Shown one piece after another: positions 26,901 through 35,649 of a DNA stretch of 64,000 nt (position 1 is the stretch's first letter; each line of letters starts with the position of its first letter). Below the pieces are notes generated by a model. The model was given only the letters and a program-made list of their open reading frames with translations, was not told the DNA's origin and did not search any database. The position numbers and the translations under genes were made by a program. The DNA comes from Mucilaginibacter sp. Bleaf8 (GTDB lineage: Bacteria; Bacteroidota; Bacteroidia; Sphingobacteriales; Sphingobacteriaceae), in the NCBI RefSeq assembly GCF_018390515.1, contig NZ_JAHBBK010000009.1, positions 1 through 64,000 on the forward strand. The letters run 5' to 3'.

Positions 26901-27058
26901 GCGCCTATGTAACCGGCCAAAACTTGGCTTTGTTTACCGGCTACAAGGGTAACGACCCAGATCTGATTCAGGATGTAGGTTTATCTGTAGGTGTTGATAA
27001 CAGGAGCCGTTATCCGAACACACGGTCTATTTTATTAGGTTTTAACGTTGGATTTTAA
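23990..27058 (+). CDS. SusC/RagA-family TonB-dependent transporter
   Basis: A 1022-residue importer. The signal peptide ends near PAFAAF (about 25). A carboxypeptidase-regulatory domain (VTGTVTDEKSQPLPGAVVKN) precedes the junction EVVVIGYGTQNRDQVTTAVS, the plug (LYVVDGIPIQ, DIASVDVLKDGSAAAIYG) and a barrel ending in LLGFNVGF. No STN domain. I used the ATG at 23990 rather than the in-frame TTG two codons earlier. It is followed after 13 bp by its SusD partner and no enzyme gene, so the imported substrate cannot be guessed. Confidence 0.94.
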   Translation: MKINLLKISAISALILIESPAFAAFYKEAVTKELPKGSMQTFKAYVQQKAVTGTVTDEKSQPLPGAVVKNTKTGVSAQTDVNGKFIVQATEGDVITISYIGYDTQTITIGSQSTLSLQLKPSNRNLGEVVVIGYGTQNRDQVTTAVSTVKADEFRQSGSRNALDLVQGKVPGLSITRTGGSNPNSGVPSVQLRGATTLSGTASPLYVVDGIPIQGTPFVNGDGNQVTTNVLDLLQQDDIASVDVLKDGSAAAIYGTTANNGVIIITTKKGKEGKAQFDYSSYFRKEYVNQRLKFLSPDQYRQRIASGDIRQQDFGNSTDFFDQMINHDNLSMNHNFSMSGGSKYTTYRASINYRDLQGIAKENGRKEYTLRLNVIQTGLNDRLKVAMDVATNFNNANLLGGDGWVESELTKNPTLSNFNPDGSFRFDRTSTNEFARIQQETNRRKQQTTSASVKADLKIVEGLKASVFGSVIRNSYIDGAYRFKNSESSLEDGDYPGGGYAYRGTALDQSFAVEPTLEYNRSFLNKHNLTALAGYSYRYNVREEFNANNRNFLNDLLHEDRLGEGGALALGKAGMQSFKVDNSLIGVFGRLIYSYDSKYLFQASLRRDGSARFGSNNKWGYFPAVSAGWTITQEDFMKNVTAVNFLKLRVGYGVTGNSPIQDNVSRVTLGGGGRYIYPDGSYFETYGPRRNPNPNLKWETKKEINVGIDFTVLNNRLSGSIDVFNRRTSDLLGTYTSPQPPFVLDNIFTNVASLSAKGIEVALSYTAVKTKNFSWNMDGNVWSYKNTLKSFSNDEYKVAYATYAGIGGAGALGDAVTIYEGGPLGQFWGKRFAGFTADGKWLFYNRKGEAVPNTQINNSKDKNVTDLAPIGNAIPKLYASWTNNFAYKNWDLRLFFRGKFGFDALNTSALTYGNRTWSGNLLESTFTKYSQLNDTYQYSDYYIENASFVKLDEVTLGYNFKFKGNGIRNLRAYVTGQNLALFTGYKGNDPDLIQDVGLSVGVDNRSRYPNTRSILLGFNVGF

Positions 27059-27071
27059 GTAGAAATAGAAA

Positions 27072-28712
27072 ATGAAAAACAAATTACTGATGATGATAGC
27101 GTTAGCCGGTACAGTTAGCGTAACATCATGTAAAAAAGGATTAGATGAGAATGCCTACAGTGTATTATTAGCTGATAATTTTTATAATAACAAAAACGAA
27201 GTCTTATCAGCCGTTTTGAGGCCGTACACTCACGCGAATGCTTGGGTTAGCCCTTCTGGTCAAGATGGTTGGTGGCGTGCTGCTGAACTATCGGGCGACC
27301 AGTTGGCCTGGCCTACCAAAGGGCGCCACGGCGAAGATGGCAGCAAGTGGAAACGCCTGCACTATCACACCTGGACAACTGACGAAGGCGGCTTAAACCA
27401 AGCTTGGGTTTTGATGTATTGGGGTATGGGTTTGTGCAATAGTCCTATTGAAAACATAGAAGCAAAAGATGCAGCGGCTATGGGCATTACCCAGGCAGAA
27501 AAAGACGCCTATATTGCAGAACTGAAACTGTTAAGGGCTTTCCATTATTTAAAAATCATGGATTTGTGGGGCAACGTGCCTGTCGTGACTAAGGTAGGCA
27601 CGCCGGCCAAACCCGAAACTCTATCAAGAACAGAGGTCTTTAATTTCATTGAAAAAGAAATTAAAGACAATATTAATAAAGCGCCAAAGCTTTCGCGCCA
27701 GATGATGGGCCGTATGTCTCAGGCCGGTGCCTATGCCATGTTGGTTGAACTTTACCTGAATGCCGAAGTTTGGACAGGAACCCCTCGCTGGGATGATTGT
27801 ATTGCCGCTGCCGACCAATTAATTAACAACGCTGGTGGCGCACAAAATGGTACAATGGCTCTGGACCCGAACATCACAGATCAGTTCAAAACCACTAATG
27901 ACTTGTCGAAAGAAGTGATCTTCTCCATCGCTTATGATTATAAAGTCGCTAATTTTTCTTCAAATTGGGCAAGTGAATTTTATCACTTTAACCAATCCAG
28001 CATTTACGGCGGTGCAGTAAATGGCAATGATGGTATTGTAGTGGTTCCAGGTGTTTATACCACTTACGATGCGGCTGACCAACGCCGATCTAACTGGTTA
28101 CTTATTGGCCCGCAATACCGTTTTGAAAAACCGGATGTTGCTGTGTTAGGTTCTGAAGAATACAATTTACAACCCCTTGTTTTTGTAGATAACATTCGCA
28201 GAAACAAAACAGGCTCCACCGTATCTAACATGAGCGAGGGTGAGGAAAACAGTGGTGTGCGTTTCAACAAATATAAATTAGGTAACTTGATTGCCGGCCC
28301 AAACAACACCCCGCAACCTGATGCCAACTACCGTAACGGCGACTGGAACATCTACCGCCTTACCTGGGTTTATTTTGCCAAAGCTGAAGCCCTGATGCGC
28401 AAAAATGGCGGCGTGGCCAACGCTACTGCTGTACAGTTAATTAATGATTGTAAAAAGCGTGCATTCTCGGATGCTGATTGGGCAACCCGGGCTTACACTA
28501 CCTCAACGCTTACTATGGATGAGCTGTTGGCTGAACGTGGCCGGGAGTTCATTTTCGAGGGATTCCGCAGAGATGACCTGATCCGATTTGGTAAGTTTAC
28601 AACAGGTATATGGTGGGATCATAACCCTACATCTGCCGTTAAAAGCTTGTATCCGATACCTCAACGTCAACGCGATTTGAACGTTAACCTGAAACAAAAC
28701 CCAGGTTATTAA
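27072..28712 (+). CDS. SusD/RagB-family outer-membrane lipoprotein
   Basis: A 546-residue lipoprotein with lipobox VSVTSC (C20 mature). The N-terminal SusD region contains ELKLLRAFHYLKIMDLWGNVPVV, here noted as LLRAFHYLKIMDLWG, and the C-terminal RagB block has ERGREFIFEGFRRDDLIRFG and a final LNVNLKQNPGY, the usual SusD terminus. Partner of the SusC gene 13 bp upstream. A terminator follows at once, so this is a two-gene unit. Confidence 0.94.
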   Translation: MKNKLLMMIALAGTVSVTSCKKGLDENAYSVLLADNFYNNKNEVLSAVLRPYTHANAWVSPSGQDGWWRAAELSGDQLAWPTKGRHGEDGSKWKRLHYHTWTTDEGGLNQAWVLMYWGMGLCNSPIENIEAKDAAAMGITQAEKDAYIAELKLLRAFHYLKIMDLWGNVPVVTKVGTPAKPETLSRTEVFNFIEKEIKDNINKAPKLSRQMMGRMSQAGAYAMLVELYLNAEVWTGTPRWDDCIAAADQLINNAGGAQNGTMALDPNITDQFKTTNDLSKEVIFSIAYDYKVANFSSNWASEFYHFNQSSIYGGAVNGNDGIVVVPGVYTTYDAADQRRSNWLLIGPQYRFEKPDVAVLGSEEYNLQPLVFVDNIRRNKTGSTVSNMSEGEENSGVRFNKYKLGNLIAGPNNTPQPDANYRNGDWNIYRLTWVYFAKAEALMRKNGGVANATAVQLINDCKKRAFSDADWATRAYTTSTLTMDELLAERGREFIFEGFRRDDLIRFGKFTTGIWWDHNPTSAVKSLYPIPQRQRDLNVNLKQNPGY

Positions 28713-28718
28713 ACAACA

Positions 28719-28748
28719 AGAGCTGCCTCAAAAGGGCAGCTTTTTTTA
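28719..28748 (+). terminator. terminator of the susCD pair
   Basis: AGCTGCCT-CAAAA-GGGCAGCT followed by seven T residues directly after the susD stop codon. Confidence 0.85.
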
Positions 28749-28806
28749 TTTAAAACCACAGCGAATCATACTTGTTGCTACTACTGGCATCAAATAGTAT
28801 AATTAC

Positions 28807-28844
28807 AAAAGGCCGCCCTGTATTTAAATGCAGGGCGGCCTTTT
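28807..28844. terminator. second, bidirectional terminator between converging susD genes
   Basis: A perfect 14-bp stem AAAAGGCCGCCCTG (28807-28820) with CAGGGCGGCCTTTT (28831-28844). It backs up the rightward terminator and serves the leftward susD at 28871. Confidence 0.88.
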
Positions 28845-28870
28845 AGTTAGTATTAAGCTCGGGTACTGGC

Positions 28871-30484
28871 TTAGAAGTTTCCTTTATTTACATCCCACCA
28901 TAAGCGGGTACCACCATTATCTGGCCCACCTAAGCTTTGCAGGCCGCTTTGAACACCGGCAGCATTTGATGAATACTCAATTTGAGGATATGCCAAACGG
29001 CGAACCTGCACCTGGGTGCTGATGGTACCGCCACTTTTGTTTACCACTACCGGGAATAGTTTCGGGTAGCCGGTACGACGGAACTCGGTCCACGCTTCCT
29101 GACCTTCCGGGAACATAGCAAGCCATTTTTGGGTCATGATCCGCTCTAACTTTTGCTCGTTCGAAGCCGCATCATCCCATTTGATCGTAATATTTGATAG
29201 TGCAGGCGAATTATTAGCTGCATTTTTGGGATCTACATAAGCAGATTGTGTACTGGTAGCATCATTGAGATAATTACCAATATTTACTCCCCAGTGCTGC
29301 ATGGACACCTGAATACCTTTTTCGTAATTCTGCTGTGCAGAACCGGCACCTGACCAGCCGCGCAACGCAGCTTCGGCCTTTAAGAACCATACTTCAGCAG
29401 CACTCATCAATAATTGTGCTCTGCTTGCGGTAAACGTATTACCTGTATTTAAACTGGCATAGGTTTGATACTCATCCTTTGAAGGGATATTGATACCTAT
29501 GCGTATACCCACATACTGCCCATTAAATGCCGGATCCGTAGCTGGTGCTGCATAAACAGGTAAGCGAGGATCTTTGTAGCCGGTTAGATAAGTAGCTATA
29601 GAAGCATTCAAGCGGTTATCGTTCCAGTCATGCGTGATTTGGTATAAGTCACTGGTGCCATTGGTTATCGTTACAGCTGCATTATCAGACGGATCGGTCA
29701 TCAAACCTCCGCTGTTACTCATCGCTTTCTCGGCTTGTAATTTAGCAGTAGATGGATCGGCCTTAACGATATGCATAGCTAACCGTAAGCGCAATGAGTT
29801 GGCAAACTTGATCCACTTAGTGTAATCGCCATTAAAAATCAAATCTTGATTTTGGAAAGGCCTTTGCCCGGAATGTGCTGCCACATAAGTTTGCAGATTA
29901 CTAACAGCAGTATCCAATTGCAAGAAAAACTGATTGTATACATCCTGTTGGCTGTCGTAAGGTGTACTTGTTAATGAAGTACCGGCTTTTGAGTATGGAA
30001 TAGGCCCGAATCGGTCAGTTACACGATGCATGGCTTCAACTTTAATAATTAAGCCTACACCCCATATTTCGGGCGCAGCAGCTTTTAATTTAGATGCAGC
30101 AATACGATTAAGCGGTCCTAAAACATACGTATACATATCATTGAAAGCATTCTGATTCCAACTATCCACGAACGCATAATTCAGATTGTAATCGGCCCGG
30201 AAAGGCGTAGGCGACATCATATAACCGCTATAGGCATCGGAGCTTAAGTTTTGAGCGGTTTGATAGTTATGAAATATGTTTGCCTGAATAGGCCTGAATA
30301 CGGTTTTCAAAGTAGCCGTATCCAGTCTGTCTGTAGGTATACCTGTTGGGTCGGTATTATAATCTTCAAAGTGTTTGGTACAGCTGATACCTAAAACCGT
30401 TAATATACCTAACAGCAGCAATACACCTTTGCTGTTTCTTTTAGGAAGCTTATATAGTGAATTCGTTTTCATTTTATTTTTCAT
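28871..30484 (-). CDS. SusD-like_2-type outer-membrane lipoprotein
   Basis: A 537-residue lipoprotein. The signal peptide is rather long (start extended by basic residues) with lipobox VLGISC, C35 mature; an alternative start at the second Met (30472) would give a more usual leader. The sequence TKHFEDYNTDPTG followed by repeated Tyr/Asn-rich helices fits the SusD-like_2 branch rather than classical RagB. ALRGWSGAGSAQQNYEKGI and MTQKWLAMFPEGQEAWTEFR are typical of this branch. It lies 8 bp downstream of its SusC partner and ends at a terminator. Confidence 0.9.
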   Translation of the reverse strand: MKNKMKTNSLYKLPKRNSKGVLLLLGILTVLGISCTKHFEDYNTDPTGIPTDRLDTATLKTVFRPIQANIFHNYQTAQNLSSDAYSGYMMSPTPFRADYNLNYAFVDSWNQNAFNDMYTYVLGPLNRIAASKLKAAAPEIWGVGLIIKVEAMHRVTDRFGPIPYSKAGTSLTSTPYDSQQDVYNQFFLQLDTAVSNLQTYVAAHSGQRPFQNQDLIFNGDYTKWIKFANSLRLRLAMHIVKADPSTAKLQAEKAMSNSGGLMTDPSDNAAVTITNGTSDLYQITHDWNDNRLNASIATYLTGYKDPRLPVYAAPATDPAFNGQYVGIRIGINIPSKDEYQTYASLNTGNTFTASRAQLLMSAAEVWFLKAEAALRGWSGAGSAQQNYEKGIQVSMQHWGVNIGNYLNDATSTQSAYVDPKNAANNSPALSNITIKWDDAASNEQKLERIMTQKWLAMFPEGQEAWTEFRRTGYPKLFPVVVNKSGGTISTQVQVRRLAYPQIEYSSNAAGVQSGLQSLGGPDNGGTRLWWDVNKGNF

Positions 30485-30492
30485 ATAAACGT

Positions 30493-33400
30493 TTATAACG
30501 TTACATTAAGATTAAAGCCAATGTTGCGGGTTGCAGGTAAGCTGAATATATCTACACCCGACAAGCCATTACCTGTTGATAAGGTAACTTCTGGATCATA
30601 TGGCGCTTTTTTATAAAAGTACAGTAGGTTCCGGCCGGTTACAGCTAACCTCAAACTTTTAACAACCTTGCTTTTAAGCGGGAAAGTATAACCTAAAGTA
30701 GCCTCGCGTAACCTGACGTTAGTAGCACTGTATATATACATTTCAGAAACCCCGGTCCGGCCACCTATGGCGCCATACCAGGTTTTAGCATCAACGCTGC
30801 TAACCGGCGTACCATCAGCTGTAACACCGTTAATTGCTACACCACCTGCGTCACGGGCATCACCACTCGCTTTAGATACACCGTACTGATCCATCAAAGC
30901 TTGGGTCATGGACAGCACCTGGCCACCGAATTTGCCATCAACCAGGAAACTCAGATTAATGCTTTTGTAAGTAAAGTTATTGTTCCAACCCAATGTAAAT
31001 TTAGGATTAGGGTTGCCAATGTAATTAAAACCGCTATTGGTTTGTGGCGTTCCATCAGCATTAACAATAATGCGGTTCTGCGCATCACGCTTAACTGTAT
31101 AGCCATATATATCGCCATATCGCCCACCTTTGGTTATTACAGACTGATAGTTGGTATTGGCATTACCCGTTAAAATAAACTGATCAATACCGTATGAGCT
31201 GGCTACATCAATTACCTTGTTAATATTACGGGCACCGTTGATAGAAGAGTTCCAAGTGAAGTTTTTAGATTTAAACACGTTATAACCGATTAAAAGCTCA
31301 AAACCTTTATTTTCAACATTACCTGCATTTACATAACCTAAACTATATGTAGTAGAAGCTGATGGCGTTATCGCTACTGTTTGGTTATACGTATTGGTTT
31401 TGTAATACGAGAAATTCAATGTCAGATCATCATTAAATAAACGCAAATCAGCACCAAACTCCCAACTTTTAGTTCTTTCAGGCTTTAGGGTTGGATAAGG
31501 AGCTACGCTGCTTAAATTAAATCCGCCTGAAGCAGGATCGTTGTAACCAACCGGATAAGTATAATAAGGAAGCGGATAGTTACCTACCTGTGCATAATTA
31601 GCCCGCACTTTGGCGTAACTGATAACTTTAGGCAACTGCAATGCCTTGGTTAGTAACACAGATAAGCCAACTGATGGATAAAAGAAGCTATAGTCATCAG
31701 TGTAAGCCAACGTTGATGACCAATCCTGCCGTGCAGTTAAGTTCAAAAATGCCCAATCTTTATAACTAAAATTCAAGTTACCATAAACAGACTGGTACTG
31801 ATTATGTCGCGCAGCAAGCGTACTCACATTGCTTAACTGCAGCCCGTTTACAATCGTGTTTTGTGCTACAAACAGGTTTGGAACCGAAAGGCCTAAACCC
31901 GGACCAACATTTGTTCCGTCGGTAACCCAATCTTTAATACTTGCTCCAGCTAAACCGTCAATTTTGAAACCTGACATCTCAGGTAAATTAAACGTCAACA
32001 ACACATCACCATACTTTTGTTCCAGTGTGCTGTTATTTATAATGTACTGACCATTCATTTTAGACAATGAGGCCTGGGTACCAGAATAAAGGTCTTGCTC
32101 ATAAGAGTCGGTATTGCGGTCAACACTACCTCTAACCTGCAAATTCAACCACTTGTTAAAGTCGTATTTCACACTACCGTTAACCAGTATTCTGTGACGT
32201 CTTAAATAGTTAGGGTTACGGTTTACTATCCACCAGGGGTTCTGTTGTATATCTTCGCTGGTAACCCAGTTCTGCCTGTCATAACCACCCCTATCAGCAA
32301 ACTCATACTGATTTTTATATGGCGTTATATCCACACCACGTGGAAAAAGATATAAACCCGTTAGCGGATTAAAATACAAACCGATGCCTGGCGTATTATA
32401 TATCCTTTGATCAACGTAATTAATACTACCGTCAACGGTCAGTTTCTTGTCTAAAAACTTAGCCGTTTCACGCAGATTAAAATTATTCCGATCTAATTTA
32501 TTGCCAGGTTCAACGCCACGGGCATGGGTATTGGAATAAGAGAAGTAAGTTTGCGTATTTTCAGTTCCGCCTGATAAATTCAGAGAGTTTGCAAGGTTGT
32601 ATCCGTTTTGATAGAATTGATCCAGATTATTTTGGTTACCTCCTGATATTTTGCTTCCCCAGCTATCCTTAGCCGTACTTGTGGTGCGGCCATAGCTGTT
32701 TTGAAACTCGGGTTGGGTTGCAATATGATTGGTTGTAAAAGACGAATTGAAACCAATCTGCATTTTTCCGGCTTTTCCTGACTTGGTTGTAATCAGAATT
32801 ACACCGTTAGCTCCTTCACTACCATATAACGCAGTAGCTGCCGAACCTTTGAGTACGCTCATACTCTCAATATCATCTGGGTTCAGGTTAGATATACCAT
32901 CGCCGGCATCCACGTTCGTAGATCCACCAAACGGGTTGTTAGGCTGTCCGCTGCTATTACCGACATTTGAAACGGGTATGCCATCAACAACATATAACGG
33001 CTGATTATTGCCGGTAAAAGACCTGTTACCACGTAAAATCACTTTTGTTGATCCGCCAACACCTGAGGCACTTGGACTAATAGCCACACCTGCAATTTTA
33101 CCATTCAGAGAGTTCATTAAGTTATCGGTACGCACCTTAGTCAGTTCGTCGCCAGATACCTGCTGTGTAGCATAGGTAATTGACCGCTCCGACCGCTTGA
33201 TACCGAAAGCTGTTACTACTACCTCGGTTAGCTGTTTGTTGTTATCAGCCAAAACAACGTTTAGTACTTTCTCTGTACCTACCGTTACTTCTTTCGCGTC
33301 AAAACCTACGTACGAGAAAACAAGTACATCGCCGGGTTTAGCTGGGATAGAAAACTGGCCGCTGGCATTGGTTTGCGTACCTGTGGTAGTGCCTTTAATT

Positions 33401-33606
33401 TTAACACTCACGCCAATTAAGGTGGTACCGGTGTTGTCGCGTACGGTACCGGTTACACCTTCCTGGTTAACCTGCGGTACCAGTACATGAGATACAGCGC
33501 GGTGTACATAATGATTTAAGCTTGTCGACGCAGCGCTTGCCGAAGCGGCAAACACGCCCGAAGAAGCATAAAGGAGCAAACATGTGAACTGTAATGGTTT
33601 TTTCAT
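30493..33606 (-). CDS. SusC/RagA-family TonB-dependent transporter
   Basis: A 1037-residue importer of the branch that pairs with SusD-like_2. Signal peptide ends near VFAASAS (about 23). A carboxypeptidase-regulatory domain (VTGTVRDNTGTTLIGVSVKI) leads to EVVVTAFGIKRSERSITYAT, then the plug (LYVVDGIPVSN, DIESMSVLKGSAATALYG) and a barrel ending in NIGFNLNVTL. No STN domain is present. It is divergent, by 272 bp, from the ECF sigma gene to its right, which belongs to a different susCD pair; cross-regulation by that sigma factor is possible but no site was recognised. Confidence 0.94.
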   Translation of the reverse strand: MKKPLQFTCLLLYASSGVFAASASAASTSLNHYVHRAVSHVLVPQVNQEGVTGTVRDNTGTTLIGVSVKIKGTTTGTQTNASGQFSIPAKPGDVLVFSYVGFDAKEVTVGTEKVLNVVLADNNKQLTEVVVTAFGIKRSERSITYATQQVSGDELTKVRTDNLMNSLNGKIAGVAISPSASGVGGSTKVILRGNRSFTGNNQPLYVVDGIPVSNVGNSSGQPNNPFGGSTNVDAGDGISNLNPDDIESMSVLKGSAATALYGSEGANGVILITTKSGKAGKMQIGFNSSFTTNHIATQPEFQNSYGRTTSTAKDSWGSKISGGNQNNLDQFYQNGYNLANSLNLSGGTENTQTYFSYSNTHARGVEPGNKLDRNNFNLRETAKFLDKKLTVDGSINYVDQRIYNTPGIGLYFNPLTGLYLFPRGVDITPYKNQYEFADRGGYDRQNWVTSEDIQQNPWWIVNRNPNYLRRHRILVNGSVKYDFNKWLNLQVRGSVDRNTDSYEQDLYSGTQASLSKMNGQYIINNSTLEQKYGDVLLTFNLPEMSGFKIDGLAGASIKDWVTDGTNVGPGLGLSVPNLFVAQNTIVNGLQLSNVSTLAARHNQYQSVYGNLNFSYKDWAFLNLTARQDWSSTLAYTDDYSFFYPSVGLSVLLTKALQLPKVISYAKVRANYAQVGNYPLPYYTYPVGYNDPASGGFNLSSVAPYPTLKPERTKSWEFGADLRLFNDDLTLNFSYYKTNTYNQTVAITPSASTTYSLGYVNAGNVENKGFELLIGYNVFKSKNFTWNSSINGARNINKVIDVASSYGIDQFILTGNANTNYQSVITKGGRYGDIYGYTVKRDAQNRIIVNADGTPQTNSGFNYIGNPNPKFTLGWNNNFTYKSINLSFLVDGKFGGQVLSMTQALMDQYGVSKASGDARDAGGVAINGVTADGTPVSSVDAKTWYGAIGGRTGVSEMYIYSATNVRLREATLGYTFPLKSKVVKSLRLAVTGRNLLYFYKKAPYDPEVTLSTGNGLSGVDIFSLPATRNIGFNLNVTL

Positions 33607-33878
33607 GCGCTTAATTAAATAGATATTAATTGGTTACTAATGGTTAAAAAATGCTACTGATAAAGGCATTATCGCCTTCGAATCAGTTCACATGCTAATT
33701 GGTTTTGGAGTATAGAGCCCATAGCCCGAAAAATTGCTTACAAGTAATTCAACTTTTTTTAACATTAAGGTTAACTACATGACGTACAGGATAAATAATT
33801 TTTATTTATTAACTTGCATAGTTAATTAACAGCTTTGCCGTTAATAAGAATTATCTACCCTTACTAACGTTAACTGAT

Positions 33879-34523
33879 TTGAAAACCGATATTAGCGAAC
33901 TTTGGAAAAAGATTTGCCAGGATGATGACACAAAGGCTTTTGAACGCCTGTATTACACCCTATTCAGCAAGCTTTTGAAGTTTTGCATGTATTATACCCA
34001 CCAGCAGGAACCGGCTGAAGACATCGTTTCGGAGCTGTTTGTAACGTGCTGGAATAACCGGAAAAGCCTGGCGCATATTACCTATCCGGAAACCTATCTG
34101 TTCATCGCTACCAAGAATCAGGCATTAAAATATCGTAAAAAGTATTCCACCATACACCTGGTAGAAATTGAGCCAGATCAGCACCAGCTAATTGATATAG
34201 CCGACCCCAGCCAAAAACTGGAACGCAAGGAATTACATCACCGTCTCGATCAAGCTATTGAAACGCTGCCCTTACAGGCCCGCATGGTTTTCAGGCTTAT
34301 TAAAGAAAACGGCCTGAAATACAAAGAAGTAGCAGAAATTCTGGAGATTTCTCCCCGCACCGTGCAAACCCAGCTTTTCAGAGCTATTGCCAAACTGAGA
34401 GTTTTACTAAAGGGTTATCATCAAAGTGCATCGCGATCAAATGCGCAGCAGTGTGTTACTGCAGGCTTTATGCTAATTAATGTGCTACATTATTTTTTCG
34501 TAACTTGTAGGCATTTTTGTTAG
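33879..34523 (+). CDS. FecI-type ECF sigma factor
   Basis: A 214-residue ECF sigma factor. Sigma region 2 is seen in AFERLYYTLFSKLLKFC...EDIVSELFVTCW, and region 4 in KYKEVAEILEISPRTVQTQLFRAIAKLR. The start is a TTG (33879): no ATG or GTG occurs in frame between the upstream stop (33819) and this codon, and region 2 needs the whole N-terminus. After region 4 there is a 35-residue hydrophobic, Cys-containing tail, a common oddity of Bacteroidetes ECF factors. FecR follows after 34 bp, then the STN-type SusC, the standard trans-envelope signalling arrangement. Confidence 0.93.
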   Translation: MKTDISELWKKICQDDDTKAFERLYYTLFSKLLKFCMYYTHQQEPAEDIVSELFVTCWNNRKSLAHITYPETYLFIATKNQALKYRKKYSTIHLVEIEPDQHQLIDIADPSQKLERKELHHRLDQAIETLPLQARMVFRLIKENGLKYKEVAEILEISPRTVQTQLFRAIAKLRVLLKGYHQSASRSNAQQCVTAGFMLINVLHYFFVTCRHFC

Positions 34524-34557
34524 AAGCAGGCTTTACTATTTGAAATAGGCGCACTAC

Positions 34558-35574
34558 ATGACCGAAGAAAGATTCACGGAACTATTAGCCAAAAAGCTGG
34601 CCAATGAATTAACCCCTGCCGAACTGCAGGAGTTTAATGCGTTGGTTGCAGCCGATGAACTTTTCCGGTCAGAATACGAATCTCTTAAATCGTACTGGCA
34701 GCAGGATGAGCTGCATTCGGGTAATATGGTGGCTATTTTCGAAAACATTAAACGCCGCACTGATATTCACGAGCGTGAAAGCCAGCCGGTAATACCTATC
34801 CGGCGAAGCTATTCTTTGTGGCAAAAGGCTGCTGCTGTTGTAGCAGGTGTAGCCATTCTTGCAGGCCTGTATCAGTTACATATCCAAGCCAGTAGTGATA
34901 AGACAACTACTACCAGTTTACTGAAGCTGCAAACACCCGGCAGTTCTATTTCAAAAATCAGGCTTAAGGATGGCACGCAAGTAACACTTAATGCCCAGTC
35001 AACCTTAAAATATCCTGCTATATTTGACGGCCCGACACGGGAAGTATACCTAACAGGCGAAGCATTTTTTGATGTAGCGAAAGACCACAATCACCCCTTT
35101 ATCGTTCACACCTCCCGAAGCGATATTCAGGTATTAGGCACCGCATTTAATGTAAAAGCCTATGCCGAAGACAAGGTATATGAAACCACCTTGCTGAGAG
35201 GCAGCATACAGGTAACTTTTCAACAAAAGCCGGCTGCTAAGGTAATGCTGAAACCCAAGGATAAACTGGTACTCACCAGCGCATCTGATTATTATCTGGC
35301 CTCGCAAACTTATACCAGCACAGCTAATACTACCGTTGCAGAAACTGCCTGGATGAATCATAAGCTGATTTTTAATAAGCAGAGTTTTGAAGACCTGGCA
35401 AACAGCCTGTCCAGAAAATATGGGGTGAAAATCATCTTTAAAAACGAAGATTTAAGAGCCCATAAATTTACCGGTGAGTTTAACCAGGAAGACCTCAAGC
35501 AAGCCTTGCAGTCGCTGCAAATAATTACACATTTTCAATATAAAATTCAGGATAGCAACGTGTATATTTACTAA
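34558..35574 (+). CDS. FecR-family anti-sigma factor
   Basis: A 338-residue inner-membrane anti-sigma factor. Residues 1-80 form the cytoplasmic sigma-binding part, followed by one membrane segment (WQKAAAVVAGVAILAGLY, about 84-101). The periplasmic FecR domain shows IRLKDGTQVTLNAQSTLKYP and REVYLTGEAFFDVAKD. The C-terminus (FNKQSFEDLANSLSRKYGVK ... ALQSLQ) is the DUF4974-like signalling domain that contacts the STN domain of SusC. Located between the ECF gene and the STN-bearing SusC gene it should control. Confidence 0.95.
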   Translation: MTEERFTELLAKKLANELTPAELQEFNALVAADELFRSEYESLKSYWQQDELHSGNMVAIFENIKRRTDIHERESQPVIPIRRSYSLWQKAAAVVAGVAILAGLYQLHIQASSDKTTTTSLLKLQTPGSSISKIRLKDGTQVTLNAQSTLKYPAIFDGPTREVYLTGEAFFDVAKDHNHPFIVHTSRSDIQVLGTAFNVKAYAEDKVYETTLLRGSIQVTFQQKPAAKVMLKPKDKLVLTSASDYYLASQTYTSTANTTVAETAWMNHKLIFNKQSFEDLANSLSRKYGVKIIFKNEDLRAHKFTGEFNQEDLKQALQSLQIITHFQYKIQDSNVYIY

Positions 35575-35649
35575 TTATAAATCTACACACCATTGCTCAA
35601 CTAATACAATCCTGAGCAATGGCGACGCATTTGGTATTGAAGTAATTAC

